Shown: one piece after another, positions 34,038-45,199 of the stretch
Numbering within the stretch: the stretch's first letter is position 1
How the letters are laid out: every line of letters starts with the position of its first letter
The notes under the pieces: generated by a model
Seen by the model: only the letters and a program-made list of their open reading frames with translations
What the model was told of the DNA's origin: nothing
Databases searched by the model: none
Made by a program: the position numbers and the translations under genes
NCBI GenBank assembly: GCA_019426215.1
Contig: CM033402.1
Span: 18,109,104 to 18,173,103, forward strand
Reading direction: 5' to 3'
DNA from: Buddleja alternifolia
Lineage: Eukaryota > Streptophyta > Magnoliopsida > Lamiales > Scrophulariaceae
DNA: 64,000 nt

Positions 34038-34523
34038 TCAAGCTTGCGCTTTTTTATCTTCAGTTAGCTTTTCCCCTTGCTTTAGTGAGACTAAGTAACA
34101 TCTCTTGGATTGACATTGATCTCTGGATACTTCCCCTATTCCATTGAGTGTTGGAAATTTAATCTTCATGTTTGCTATTGGTACCACTGCTTCGAACAAG
34201 ACCAGTGTAGGTCGGCCGAGTATTACGTTGTAGGCTGAAGGGGTAACCATAACTAAGAATCTAGTCAACTTTGTTACTTTGTTGAATCCTGCTCCCAGGG
34301 AGAGAGGTAATACTACATGTCCCACAGGTTGGGTCACCTCACCTGCGAAACTAGATAGAGAAGTTTTCACTGGCTCCAGCCTGGTATCCCCCAGGTTCAT
34401 CTGTTGATACGCTTGGTAGAATAATATATCTACTGAGCTACCGCTGTCGATAAATATCCTTTGAACTTCATAGTTTGCAATCACCGCTACGATAACCAAT
34501 GCATCACTGTGAGGTATCAACAC
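34038..34523 (-). pseudogene. gypsy protease (retropepsin) region
   Basis: A 161-codon frame carries the aspartic-protease active site IDSGSSVDILF near residues 25-35 and the ILGRPTL motif near residue 100, the usual order for retropepsins of plant gypsy elements. It stops at 34,038, just before RT reopens at 34,027, so a frame change separates PR from RT. The enzyme would cut the gag-pol polyprotein in the particle. Confidence 0.8.
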
Positions 34524-34547
34524 AGTCCGTGCATGCTCAGGTCCAAA

Positions 34548-35975
34548 CTATATTTCCTGCACAGGTCGGGTTTGACTGACATTCATGAATAATGCAGATG
34601 CGGTCTCTACGGACCTTACCTTCTTCTTAAGTTGCCTCTTAGATTCCTCTTCAGCTAATCCTCCTGGGATCATGTAAATGACCTCACGATCGATGTTATT
34701 GACCTCCTTACGTGTTGCCTCCAGGGAGAGCTGTTTGTTAAACAATGGAGGAAAGTTTTCTCTTCCTCAGGTCCGGTTCTACCACCTCCACGGCCCTGCC
34801 ATCTTCCTCCTCAACCTCTCCAGCTACCACCCCCGCAAAATGGGGTAAAATTGTTCCCGTTATTGGTTTGTGTCATGAATTCCTTCAAGTAGCCCATCAT
34901 AGATAGACGTTGGATTTCTTCTACGAGCTCTAGACAATCGTTGTGTGATCCTCGAATTCTCTATGGTATCTATAATAGACGGTACTAGGCGGGTTCTTAG
35001 GTTCTTAGTTTGCTCCGTCTGGCCATTGTACCATATTTTTGCTTCCACCGCCATTAGATGCTCACTCCAGTTACCCCTTAAAGGTATACGCCTCTGTCTG
35101 GCGTGCATACTTGGACCAGGTAAGGCCACCGGGGCTGGACTAGATGTCTAACCACTCCTGCGAGTCTTATTGTGATTGTCCTCCTCAAGTTTGTCCTTCT
35201 TTTGTTCAGATCGCCTCATGATTTGCACGTATTCCATGTTGATGTATTTCTCAACCCGGTCAAGTAATTCGTCGAAGCCCAGGGCTGGTCTCTTAGTGAG
35301 TGATTTGAAGAGATCTCCTTTCCTCAAGCCTTGCGTAAAAGCACTGACTTTCAGGGGATGTTTCAGATAGTACTTCCAGTGTAGCCGCATTGAAACGCCT
35401 AACGTATGCCTGTAGGATCTCGTCTTCTCTTTGCTTTATGTTGAACAAACTCAAAGGAGTTTTCTCGTGCCTCTTGCTACTAGCAAATTAGTGCAAGAAC
35501 TTCGAGCTAAACTCCACGAAGGATCCAATGGATCTATCAGAAAGTTGGTTGAACCATTGCTGCGCAGATTTGACCAACGTGGTCAAGAAGACCCTGCATT
35601 TGATAGCATCCGAATACCTGTGCAGCAGAGCATAATTTCGAAAAGCATATAAATAATCTTCAGGATTTGTCGTTCCTTCATAGGATATGATGGAAAGAAC
35701 CCTGAAGTCTCTTGGCAATTCTTCCCTCATGATGGATTCCGTGAATGGAATCCCCCGATCCATTTGGATCTTGCCTCCCGTCATTTTGCATTCTATTCCT
35801 TCCATTCGCTTTGCCATGAGCTCCATCTGTTCCAGCTTTTCCTTTGCTTTAGCCATCCTGTCGAGGTCAGCCCAGCCGGATCTAGCAGACACAAAGCTGC
35901 TAGCATCATCCTCTAGATCTTTATCACACCTATCGAGAGCCCGTTATTGACATTTATGCAGGTCGTCTTTCCTAG
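34548..35975 (-). pseudogene. gypsy gag, main part
   Basis: 35,892-35,488 encodes the retrotransposon gag domain (FRVLSIISYEGTTNPEDYLYAFRNYALLHRYSDAIKCRVFLTTLVKSAQQWFNQL). It continues through 35,390-35,148 (FTQGLRKGDLFKSLTKRPALGFDELLDRVEKYI) and further broken pieces at 35,129-34,860 and 34,745-34,548. Several frame changes and stops separate the pieces, including a stop codon close to the Copia junction at 35,950. Its N-terminus lies beyond the nested Copia at 41,480-41,813. Confidence 0.8.
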
Positions 35976-35979
35976 GTAT

Positions 35980-37724
35980 TGTGGGGTTTCTTCGAAAAAG
36001 CATAAACGCAGCGGAAGGCATTTCAAAAATTAAAATGAAAACCCAATTGGTACTCTAATTCGCATAATTGAATCTAAAAGCGTATAACGAATAAAACTTA
36101 CTTGTTAATATGAATATGATGATGGAGAAAAACTTCTTCTTCTCCAAACTCGAAATATTGAAGCCTCCAAATCTTCAATCCTTTGGTTTGATTCTTCAAA
36201 CTTGAACTTGATCCGAACAACGAAAATACGTCATCTCTAAATGGTCACGCACGGATCAACAAATGAAAAATCCCCTTTCTTCTTTCTCTATGGTCGACGG
36301 CTAGGTATAGAAGAGGGGAGGAACATTTTTCTTTCTTTTGAGAGTTATGAGAGTTGTGTATTCTTCTTCGTACTTGTTCTAAGTCAAAGAGTCCTTATAT
36401 ACCTCATGACTTATTGAACAAGTCAAAACAAAATAGCCCTAATATGTGGCCTCTCAAAGACGCCACTTTGAGGCCTCATAGGCGTCCAATTGGACTCCTT
36501 ATTTAGCCATGGAATTTGTTTTGTTTAATAAATTTCTTATTTCAATTAATAATTTATTATATCCAAAAAATAAATTAATTAATTAAATAACCAAATTAAT
36601 TAGATAAATTAATTCATTAATATATTTCACAATAAAATTAATTAATAATTAATCTTATCATTATAATTAATCCAATAAATTAAAACTCCCAAAAGAAATA
36701 ATAGAAATTCCTTTTTCTTCATTTTTCTTTGTCAATCCTTTAGCGCGACTCTTTAGGTTCGTTTCCTTTGGCAATGAGAGGAAACCAAAGGAAGTGGGTA
36801 ACACCTAGCCAGTCACGTGGCCCACTTCGTAACCCAAATGAAAATGAATGTTAGGGTCATTCCGAAACCTTCCAATCGTAAATACCGTATATGTATAAAA
36901 CCTTTGTTCACGTTCCCCGGTCAAGTGAGAGTCATGGTTATGTCAAACTCACTGGACTTGACCATATGTATAAATCATAATAAATACGAGATCATTGAGA
37001 TCGATTTAGTGCCAAGCACAATCGTCTCGTTTGCTTTGGCCAAAGACTTTGATCTCTATTTGTCTATAATTACATAGGGTACATACTCATTCACTTATGA
37101 GAGAACAAATTCCATATTAGATATCTTCTAAGATTACCACTTGCCCATCAAGTCCGCATTTCGAGGTTAACCCCACCAAAGGGTGAATTGGGTCTAACTA
37201 CTCTAGTGAAAGACTTGACGTCACAAGTGCATCTTCAGCCTGATACTTCAGGTCAAAGATTCACATATACCTATTACGCATAATCAGTTCCGTCATTGAC
37301 AGTCATAGAGTGAAAACCCATGTGACAGAACTGATGCGAGTCGTGTTTGAACATATCAGTTCCACTGACGTGTCTACAATCTTAATCTCCTATCATTCCA
37401 TCATACCAGACAGGCACTCCCATGTCGGAGCTAAGATTGTACAAGTATTCGAAGTCTTTATTTGTCCATTAAAGACTTCATATTACTTGCGAACTTATTT
37501 TAGTAATCAAGATCGATCTCTCTAGTGTCAATCTTCCTATCCCATAGGAAGTAGAGGGATCGCACTAAAAACATGGACAAAACGTTATACACAACTTATA
37601 GATGCAGATAAGAATTAAGTGAAAACTCAATAATGCCTTTTATTTAAGGAGAATTTAAGTTCAATACAAGATATATGCCCTATACATTCTATCCTCTATG
37701 GTATCTGAGGGCATAATCCTAACA
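35980..37724 (-). repeat. 3' LTR of the nested Copia, 1,745 bp, with polypurine tract
   Basis: On - it starts TGTTAGGATTATGCCCTCAG and ends ...GAAACCCCACA. The tract AGTGGGAGAT precedes it on - (37,725-37,734), the standard Copia polypurine tract. A TATATAAGG on - lies at about 36,393-36,401. Both ends and part of the interior resemble the + strand solo LTR at 42,108-43,720. Frames at 36,817-37,077 and 37,310-37,525 inside it are not genes. Confidence 0.85.
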
Positions 37725-37853
37725 ATCTCCCACTTGCACTCAATGCCACTCATTGTGGTATCTAATACCCATCCTTTCCAGGTGTCGGTCCAAAACATCC
37801 TGAGGTAGTGGTTTGGTGAACAGGTCAGCTATATTGTCAGCTGAGGCTATTTT

Positions 37854-39293
37854 CTACACTGTTATCTCTCCTTTGCCAACGATCTCCCTGATGATGTGAA
37901 ATCTTCTCTCAATATGTATGGACTTGTTATGAGACCTCAGTTCCTTAGCTTGCGCTATCGCTCCATTGTTATCACAATAAAGTGGCAACGGGAGCTGAGC
38001 GCTAGGGACCGTTCCAAGTTCTCCAAGAAACTTCCTCATCCAAAAAAATTCTTTTGCTGCCTCTGAGGCTGCTACATACTCTGCTTCAGTGGTGGAATTA
38101 GCGATTGTGCTTTACTTGGAGTTCTTTCAAGACACCGCTCCACCATTGAGAGTAAAAATAAACCCTGAAGTGGATTTTCGATCATCAACATTAGACTGAA
38201 AGTCTGAATCAGAATAACCTTCCATCTTTAGGTCTCCACCTCCATAGATGAGAATCATATCCTTAGTTCTTTTCAGATACTTTAGGATATTCTTCACATC
38301 TATCCAATGTTCCTTTCCCGGGTTTGCCTGAAATCGACTCACCACGCTCACAACATAGGCAATGTCGGGTCTAGTACACAACATTGTATACATCAGGCTA
38401 CCAACTGTAGAAGCATAGGGTACATTACTCATCTCTTATCTATCTTCCTCACTTTGAGGACACATAGACTTGGATAAGTGTACTCCATGCCTCATGGGAA
38501 GAAACCCTTTCTTAGAATTGTCCATCCTAAACCTCTTTTAGACCTTTTCTAAGTAAAGGGCTTGAGAGAGGCCTATCATTCTATTCGTTCTATCCCTGTA
38601 GATACGAATTCCTAGAATGTATGTGGCTTCTCCCAAGTCTTTCATAGAAAACGTACTCGAAAGTCATTTCTTGACAGTGGTGAGCACTCTCACGTCATTT
38701 CCTATAAGTAGAATGTCATCCACGTATAGTAATAAGAATGAGAGTTTGCTCCCACTAGTCTTCTTGTAGACACATGGTTCATCTTCGTTCTTGATGAAGT
38801 CATATCCCATAACTTCTTCATCAAAACGGAGATTCCAGCTTCTAGATGCTTGCTTGAGACCATAAATGGACCTCTCAAGTTTACATACTTTATGGATATC
38901 GGACTCGGACACAAAACCCTTTGGTTGTTCCATATAGATATCCTCCTCGAGGAATCCATTTAGAAAGGCCGTTTTGACATCCATTTGTCATATCTCATAA
39001 TCTAAGTATTCAGCTATGGATAACAGAATTCGTATGGACATTATCATAGCCATGGGCGAAAAGGTTTCTTGATAGTCAATTACTTCTCTTTGACCATACC
39101 CTTTCGCTACGAGCCTAGCTTTAAAGGTGTCAACCTTGCCATCGCTACCTATCTTTCTTTTGTAGATCCACTTACATCCTATAGGTTTGATACCTTCAGG
39201 ACGATCTACCAAAGTCCAGATATGGTTCGATTGCATAGAGTCCATTTTTGTTTCCATGGCTTCTCGCCATCTTGAAGCATCTACATCCACCAT
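37854..39293 (-). pseudogene. Copia reverse transcriptase and RNase H
   Basis: 39,293-38,988 is the RT start (ARLVAKGYGQ). 38,984-38,664 holds QMDVKTAFLNG-type palm, YGLKQASRSW and the catalytic LLYVDDILLIG. 38,432-38,127 has the RT-RNase H link (GSLMYTMLCTRPDIAYVVSVVSRFQ; GYSDSDFQ). 38,039-37,854 has the RNase H end (LYCDNNGAIAQA). The pieces are separated by single stops (for example between 38,984 and 38,988) and by decayed stretches at 38,440-38,660. The catalytic YVDD is intact but no continuous protein is possible. Confidence 0.85.
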
Positions 39294-39551
39294 CGCTTGA
39301 TCATATGTACAAGGATCATCTTCATGACCTTCTTGTACTACAGTGTGAAGCTCTCACTCCCCCTACAGTAGATACCCATACCTCTCAGGTTCATGCGGTA
39401 TTCTACCAGAGTTACGTGGTGGTTGTGCTACTATGGATTCAGGCCTCGGTTCTTGAACAGATGTATTTGAGGGAGTTTCATTTTGTTCTTCTAGATCAAT
39501 TTTCCTACCTTTGCCCCCTTCCAAGATGAACTCATCCTCAAGGAAGTGAGC

Positions 39552-39980
39552 TTATAGGGCCACGATGATTCTTTGATCATCATGCAAGTAAAAGAAGAAT
39601 CCCATGGAATCTTCAAGATAACCAATGAAACGTCCCATTAGGGATCTTGCCTCCAATTTCTCCACTTTAGTCTTCTTGACATAAGCAGGGCATCCCCAAA
39701 TCTTATTATGATTAAGACTCGGTTTCCTATTATTCCACATCTCATGCGGAGTTTTAGGAACGGATTTGGAGGAACATCTGTTCAAAACATGAGCAGCGGT
39801 AAGGAATGTGTATCCCCACAACGAAATGGGTAAATCAGTGTAACTAAGCATGGAACGAACCATGTCCAACAATGTTCGATTTCTTCGCTCGGCTACTCCA
39901 TTCAGTTGAGGAGTTGCTGGTGGTGTTAGTTGTAACATTATTCCTTGTTGTCTTAGGAATTCATCAAACTCGACACTCAT
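39552..39980 (-). pseudogene. Copia integrase, C-terminal half of the core
   Basis: The frame has the typical block [23 protein letters not shown] with the catalytic Glu, then WGYTFLTAAHVLNR and the chromodomain-side region (GCPAYVKKTKVEKLEARSLMGRFIGY). It joins the preceding frame (39,977 onwards) with a shift: the codons around the second catalytic Asp in the upstream frame have lost one base, so the upstream protein ends at 39,977. Confidence 0.85.
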
Positions 39981-41113
39981 ATATTCTCCTCCACGATCGA
40001 TCGTAGAGTTTTTATATTTTGCACAGTTTGATTTTCTACTAAGGCCTTGAACTCTTTGAATCTTTCAAAGGATTCAGACTTTTGCTTCATCAGATACACT
40101 AGACCAAATCTTAAATGGTCGTCAGTGAAAGCGATGAAGTAGTAGAAACCTCCACGAGCCATTTCTCCAAATGGTCCACAAACGTAGGTATGCACTAATC
40201 CTAAGATTTGCGTAGCCCTTTCAAAAGTCCCTGTGAAGGGGGATCTAGCCATCTTGCCTAAGAGACATGATTTACATGTAGGAATAGGGTCCGACCCTAG
40301 TGAGCTTAAAATCCCATCTTTTTCCATTTTGTAGATCTTGTGCTCTCCGGCATGGCCTAGTCTAAGATGCCACTTGAGTCTTAAGTTAGTTTCTTGCCCA
40401 CCACGTTTACGTGTTACAACATTAACATCAGATGAATTACGGACATTTAAATAATACAAACCATTAACTAAACATGCATTGCCAACCAATTTATTTCCAT
40501 AATAAATGTCGCAATTTAATTTAGAAAAACGGAATGTATATCCAATCTTAACTAAGATAGGAATAGATACAATGTTCTTAAGCCCCTTGGGCAAAACCAA
40601 AACATTATCTAAAAACGGTAAATGTCCAGAATTCAAATAAAGAGAAGTAGATCCTATCCTATTAGCTGCGGCGCTTTCCCCGCTGCCTGCTTTGATCATT
40701 ACTTCTTCTCGGCCCAACTTTTTACTTCTCTGTAGATCCTGATCCAAACAATAAACATGGGCACTATCCCCTGAGTCCAGAATCCACAAAGTAGAAAATA
40801 CGGTCATAGAACAGTTAGTTTCAAAAACAAATAGTTCCATACCTTGTGCGCCTTTGCCTAATTTGGGACAGTTTCTCTTCCAGTGGCCAAGCTCACCGCA
40901 CTCGAGACATCTATCCGTTTTCTTAGGTCCTTTGATCTTGTAAAACCCTTGAGCCTTTGCCTTACCCTTCTTGGTACCCCCTTGAGCTCCAAGCTCGCCA
41001 GACTTTTTCTTGTTCTTCTTCTTCTTAGACTTTTTGGGTCCAGAAGAGATGATCAAGGCAGTTTCCTTTCCCTTTGGTTTCGTTTGAGATTGTGCAGTAA
41101 CCAACTTGTTCAT
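39977..41113 (-). pseudogene. Copia gag zinc knuckle, protease and integrase N-terminal half
   Basis: The order in this 378-codon frame is a Lys-rich stretch, the zinc knuckle CLECGELGHWKRNC (near residue 70), the protease active site WILDSGDSAHVY (near residue 110), the pre-integrase zinc site H...H and CKSC (near 250-290), and the start of the integrase core (GGFYYFIAFTDD). The position that normally holds the first catalytic Asp before VCGP is Tyr (HTYVCGP). The frame ends at the one-base loss near the second Asp. Integrase is therefore dead in two ways. Confidence 0.85.
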
Positions 41114-41131
41114 TAGCCCAGCTAAATTGCA

Positions 41132-41470
41132 CTATATCTCATTGCAGTTAAAGTTAACCACAAATTGGGAGAAGGAATCAAGAAGAGACTGCAAGATTAA
41201 GTCAGTTTGAAGGGTGGAATTCATGGTGAATTCGAGAGCTTCTAATTTCTCGATCCTCGAAATCATTTTGAGGACATGATCACCAACCTTCTCACTTTCT
41301 TTCATCTTAGCTCCGAAGAGCTCTTTCAATATCTCATATCGTGCAGTTCGACTATGCTCTCCATAGAGCTCTACCAGCTGAGTTAAGATAGCTCTTGCAG
41401 TGGACATCTTGTCATGTGACCTTTGAAGATCATTAGTCATAGATCCCACCATGTATCCTCTCACCCGGAG
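41132..41470 (-). pseudogene. Copia gag (UBN2-type), N-terminus missing
   Basis: The frame contains GSMTNDLQRSHDKMSTARAILTQLVELYGEHSRTARYEILKELFGAKM and continues to a Leu-rich block, the usual middle and end of a Copia gag of the UBN2 family. The residues encoded right of about 41,470-41,480 belong to the gypsy gag in another frame, so the first roughly 100 residues of a normal gag are gone. It stops at 41,132, close to the start of the zinc-knuckle frame at 41,113. Confidence 0.8.
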
Positions 41471-41479
41471 GTCGTCTTT

Positions 41480-41813
41480 AACCTTTGAAATTGTCCCTAC
41501 GTGCACGATCTGCCATACCTGCAAGTTTAGAGTCTACTACCTTGGTGACAGCCTTGTCGATGACTCTTTCTAGCCTTTGGACGATGAGATCCATGCTCAA
41601 CACACTTTGAGGGGAAACGTTATTTCCCTCCACTAGGCCTTCCGGAGAGTTGTCTATCATTGGATCTTGCAAGTCATTCACCAAGCGCCTCACCAGGTGC
41701 GCCGGCGTCTCAAGTGTGGACTGTTCTTCTCCAGGCAGGGATATCATCGCCTTCTTCCCTCTCTCGACATTTTCGTCTCCATTTCCCATTTCCACGATGT
41801 TCCCTTCTGCCAT
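41480..41813 (-). pseudogene. gypsy gag N-terminal fragment
   Basis: The start ATG at 41,813 lies about 90 bp inside the gypsy primer-site region. The fragment is hydrophilic (MAEGNIVEMGNGDENVERG ... VVDSKLAGMADRARRDNF) and runs into the truncated Copia near 41,480. It is the 5' end of the gag whose main part lies at 34,548-35,975, as its position and orientation right after the 5' LTR show. Confidence 0.75.
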
Positions 41814-41906
41814 TAAAAATTGTTACAGTAAATGAAAATATTTTTACGAAAAAATAAGATTACCTCACGCCTTTTTTGCTCAGAGGTTCCCATAGACGGG
41901 GCCAAT

Positions 41907-43989
41907 TGATGTGTGTAGGTTTCACATCAATTAGAATATGCAATATAGTATATAAAGATATAATATAAAGCACGAATATAATGTAAAAATGGACACAAGA
42001 TATATGTGGTTCGGTCCAAAATCAGACCTACGTCCACGTGGGTAAAGAGTTCGATCTTTTTATTAATGTAGGAGTTGGTATTTATAGAAGAATTTGATGG
42101 GGGGGTTTGTTAGAGTTATGCCCTCAAATCCCATAAGAGGATAGAATTATAGGGCATTAGTTTGTATCTAAACATTCTTGTTTTAATAAAAGGCTTTTGA
42201 TGTTGTTTCTTATAGGCATATGTAAGGTTTAAATACACAATAATTAGTCCTTGATATTAAGGCGGACATTCTACTTCCTATGGTTTAGGGAGAATGGCAC
42301 TAGAAGTGTTTGATCCTTAATATCTAAATTGGTTCGCAAGTCGAAGAGAGTATTGACTGGACATCATTACTAGACATAAACTTGTATGATATAAGTTTTG
42401 ACAGGGAAGTACCAGTCGAACACTATGAGTATGTTAGTGGGAACTTGTATCATAGACACATCAGTTAGAGTGGTGTGTCCGAACACGGCTCGCATCAGTT
42501 ATGTCAAATGGGTTTTCACTGAATGACAGTCAATGACATAACTGATAAGTTGTGATAGGTACGCATGAACCTTAGACCTGAGTAATCACGTTGAAGATGT
42601 GCTTGTGACATCAAAGTCCGTCATTAGAGTAGTTAGATCCAATTTACCCGTTGGTGGGGTCGACCTCGAAGTGCGGCTTGATGGGCAAGTAGCAATCTTA
42701 ACTGATTAGCAATATGGGGTTTATTCTCTCATAAGTAAATGAGCTAAATATCCTATGCCGTCATGAATGAGTGAGGTCAAAGACTTTTCCCAAAGCACTA
42801 GAGATACTTATGTTGGACATGAAAGTATACCCAGTGACCCGGATTCATTATGAGCTGAGCATATAGTCAAGTCCAGTGAGTTTGACTAAACCATGACTCT
42901 CACTTGACTGGGATATATGAATAAAGGGTTTATACTCGTACGGTATTCACAGCGTGAAAGGTTTGGAATGATTCTATATATTCGTTCTCAATTGGGCTAC
43001 GATGTGGACCAAGGGACTGGCTAGGTGGTATCCACATCCTTTTGGTTTCCTCCTAATTGCCTTTTGAGACGAACCTAAAGAGCCGCGCTTAAAGGAATTG
43101 TAAAGGAAAAATCATGGAATAAAACTTGAGAGAGATCTTTCGGTATTTGATATCGTAATTAATTAATTGATCTTTAGATGATCTTATTAATTAAGGTAAT
43201 GTGTTAATTAATTTTCTTGTGAAATTAATTTTGGAATTAACATGTGTTAGTTAGTTATTTAATTGATATATTTATTGGATAAATAATATTAATTAATAAA
43301 TTAAATAAATACACAAAATGGACTAAGCCTGGAGGGCATTAAAAACGCCCAAGTTGGGCGTCCAAATTTTAGTTAACTAGGTTAATTATTCTAGTTGTAG
43401 TATAAATATACTACTTAATGAATAATTAAATCTAAGCCTCACTTGTGACCTTCTCTCCAAGAAAAACTCTCCACCTCTCTCTCATCTCTCTAGCCATCCA
43501 AGAGGAGAAGAAAGAAGGGATTTTTGCTTTCGGTTCCGGCGTGGTGATTTAGAGGCAGTGATGTTAGTGCTGCTCCCAAAGGAATCAAGAAGCTGGTTCA
43601 GAAATTTTAATTACGCGAAAAAGGTACATATTTCTCAACATGATTTGAATATGTGAAATCAAAGATGAATCCACCGTGGGTATTTTATTTCCGCTACGTT
43701 TTTATGTACAAAACCCAACAAGGTTAAAAGGGGTAAATCAACTATGCTAAATATACATTTGGTAGTAAGAATAAATCATAAGTTATCTATATTGGGCTAT
43801 AATCAATCGGGCATTAATGGGAAAGATAACAAATCGCAGGCTTAATCTCCGCAGGTCTATATATGGCAAGGTGGGTGATTGATTAAATCTTGTCTCCCTG
43901 CTATCCATAATCAATGTTGCCCTACATGTGCAAGTCGGGTCATCTTGGCCTACCCAACTTGGCCTAAAGGCGGATTTCTACCCACATCA
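41907..43989 (-). repeat. 5' LTR of the gypsy element, split by a solo LTR
   Basis: The outer parts 41,907-42,107 and 43,721-43,989 match the left LTR in order; about 90 bp are missing relative to that copy. The right tip CCCACATCA is followed directly by the target duplication CTATG (43,990-43,994). Confidence 0.9.
42108..43720 (+). mobile_element. solo Copia LTR, 1,613 bp, inside the gypsy 5' LTR
   Basis: It starts TGTTAGAGTTATGCCCTCAA and ends GTACAAAACCCAACA. GGTT (42,104-42,107 and 43,722-43,725; GGGTT versus AGGTT over 5 bp) is the likely target duplication. The same junction is uninterrupted in the other gypsy LTR (a G run followed by TTAAAAGG), which confirms the insertion point. TATAAATA lies at 43,401-43,408. 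It is related to, but oriented opposite to, the LTR of the nested Copia. Confidence 0.85.
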
Positions 43990-43994
43990 CTATG

Positions 43995-44996
43995 AATGCG
44001 GAGATCGAACCTGTAACTGTAATATAAGTGAAAAGCTATCAGTAAAGATTGGGCTGAATGATGTACCCCCAAACTGGCTGGCTATGATGCCACACATGAT
44101 CCTTTATTTCAAAATTTTATTTCATCTCCTACTTTATTTAGTTGGATGAACGTCAAGTGTATAAAATTCACATTACTTGTGTATTTAAGAAAAAGGTATA
44201 TACAAATATCATATACATAAGCAGTTAAAATAGAAGCCATGACATTATTTAAAATAGATTCACAGTGGCGGGACTTTTTCTCTTTATTTATTAGTTTTCT
44301 ATGATAGAAAAAAGTGGAAAATGGAACCAGTGGATAACGTGCGACTCCAATGAGCATCATTCAGGGTGCGTATGGAATATTGTGGTGTTGCATCATTCAG
44401 TGCCTGTTTAGAATTTCTATAAGAAACATTAATTTGTTATCAATTTTAATTATTGGATAAATGTCATTATTATTTGTTATCAATTTTATTATTGGATAAA
44501 TAATCCCTAAAGTTTTATCTTTGCATCACTTTGACTTTTAAAATACGAAATGTTGCGCTATCGTCCCTAAAGTTTGATTATTTTTTTTCAATTTCGTCAT
44601 TCGGGCTATTTTTTGGTGGATTTTAGTTGAATTGGGGAGCATGTGCACTTTAAATGCCACCTTTTAGGGGTCAGTATGAGGTGCATAGTTATTGTTATTA
44701 CACATATGAGTTGTACATGTTGTCCGATTCATCTAAAATTTATTGAGAAATGGCTAAAAGGACAAAGGTGAAACGGAAACTAAACCTTAGAAAATATACT
44801 GTAACATTTGATACTTTGAAAACTAAACTGATATAAATGTGAAACTTCTAGAGCTACAAATGACATTGGCCCTTTAATTATTATAGGTCTCGCCGAGCCA
44901 AGTAAGTGATCTATTTGACGGAGACAATCAAGATTTTCAATTAAGCCTTTTAGGAATTGATGGTCTTAAATACCCTCACAAATAAAAACCTTTACT
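43995..44996. other. spacer, no supported gene
   Basis: Short frames at 43,928-44,149 (partly in the LTR) and 44,109-44,360 have no recognisable domain. The sequence is moderately AT-rich without clear terminal repeats. Confidence 0.5.
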
Positions 44997-45195
44997 TTTT
45001 TTTTTTTTTTTTTAAATTCAAGATGAAGGGGATATTTTAAATATCTAGCCCAACAAACCCAGGTTGATATAATCCTGAGTGATAAAGACTCTATCTAGCT
45101 CTATAAAGGAGGAGAGAGCCACAACTTATGGCCTGTATTCGAACCCAAGGCCTCTCACATTAAGTGAGAGGTGGATATCATTACACTAACAAGTT
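44997..45195 (-). mobile_element. tRNA-derived SINE, about 200 bp
   Basis: On - the A-box-like TTAGTGTAATGATATCC (45,173-45,189) and B-box-like TGGGTTCGAATAC (45,135-45,147) are followed by a body and a long A tail, seen as a T run of about 20 at 44,995-45,014 on +. Flanking AAACCTTTA and AAACCCTTTA words may be an aged target duplication. Confidence 0.7.
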
Positions 45196-45199
45196 TTAG

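Larger units (their letters stand above)
35980..41480 (-). mobile_element. Copia retrotransposon, 5'-truncated, nested in the gypsy gag
   Basis: The 3' LTR (35,980-37,724) and polypurine tract are intact, and RNase H, RT, integrase, protease and zinc-knuckle gag follow in - orientation. No 5' LTR is present: the gag frame passes directly into gypsy gag sequence near 41,470-41,520. The first part of the Copia gag is also missing. GGTAT at 35,975-35,979 would be the left target duplication; the right copy seems lost with the 5' end. An 11-bp word AGGTCGTCTTT occurs at 35,960-35,970 (gypsy) and at 41,469-41,479 (junction). Confidence 0.85.
25870..43989 (-). mobile_element. Tat-type Ty3/gypsy retrotransposon, full length, with nested insertions
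   Basis: LTRs at 25,870-26,422 and 41,907-43,989 are flanked by perfect 5-bp duplications CTATG (25,865-25,869 and 43,990-43,994). In - orientation the order is 5' LTR, primer-site region (GGCCCCGTCTATGGGAACC, 41,885-41,903), gag, protease, RT, RNase H, a second RNase H, integrase, tandem repeats, an antisense extra gene, a G-rich polypurine tract (seen as CCCCCTCC.. at 26,427-26,446), and the 3' LTR. The dual RNase H and the antisense gene between integrase and LTR are recognised traits of the Tat lineage. A 5'-truncated Copia sits in gag and a Copia solo LTR sits in the 5' LTR. Many stops show it is old and inactive. Confidence 0.9.

Noticed and set aside
36817..37525. Two + strand frames in 36.8-37.5 kb
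   Set aside because: They lie inside the Copia 3' LTR.
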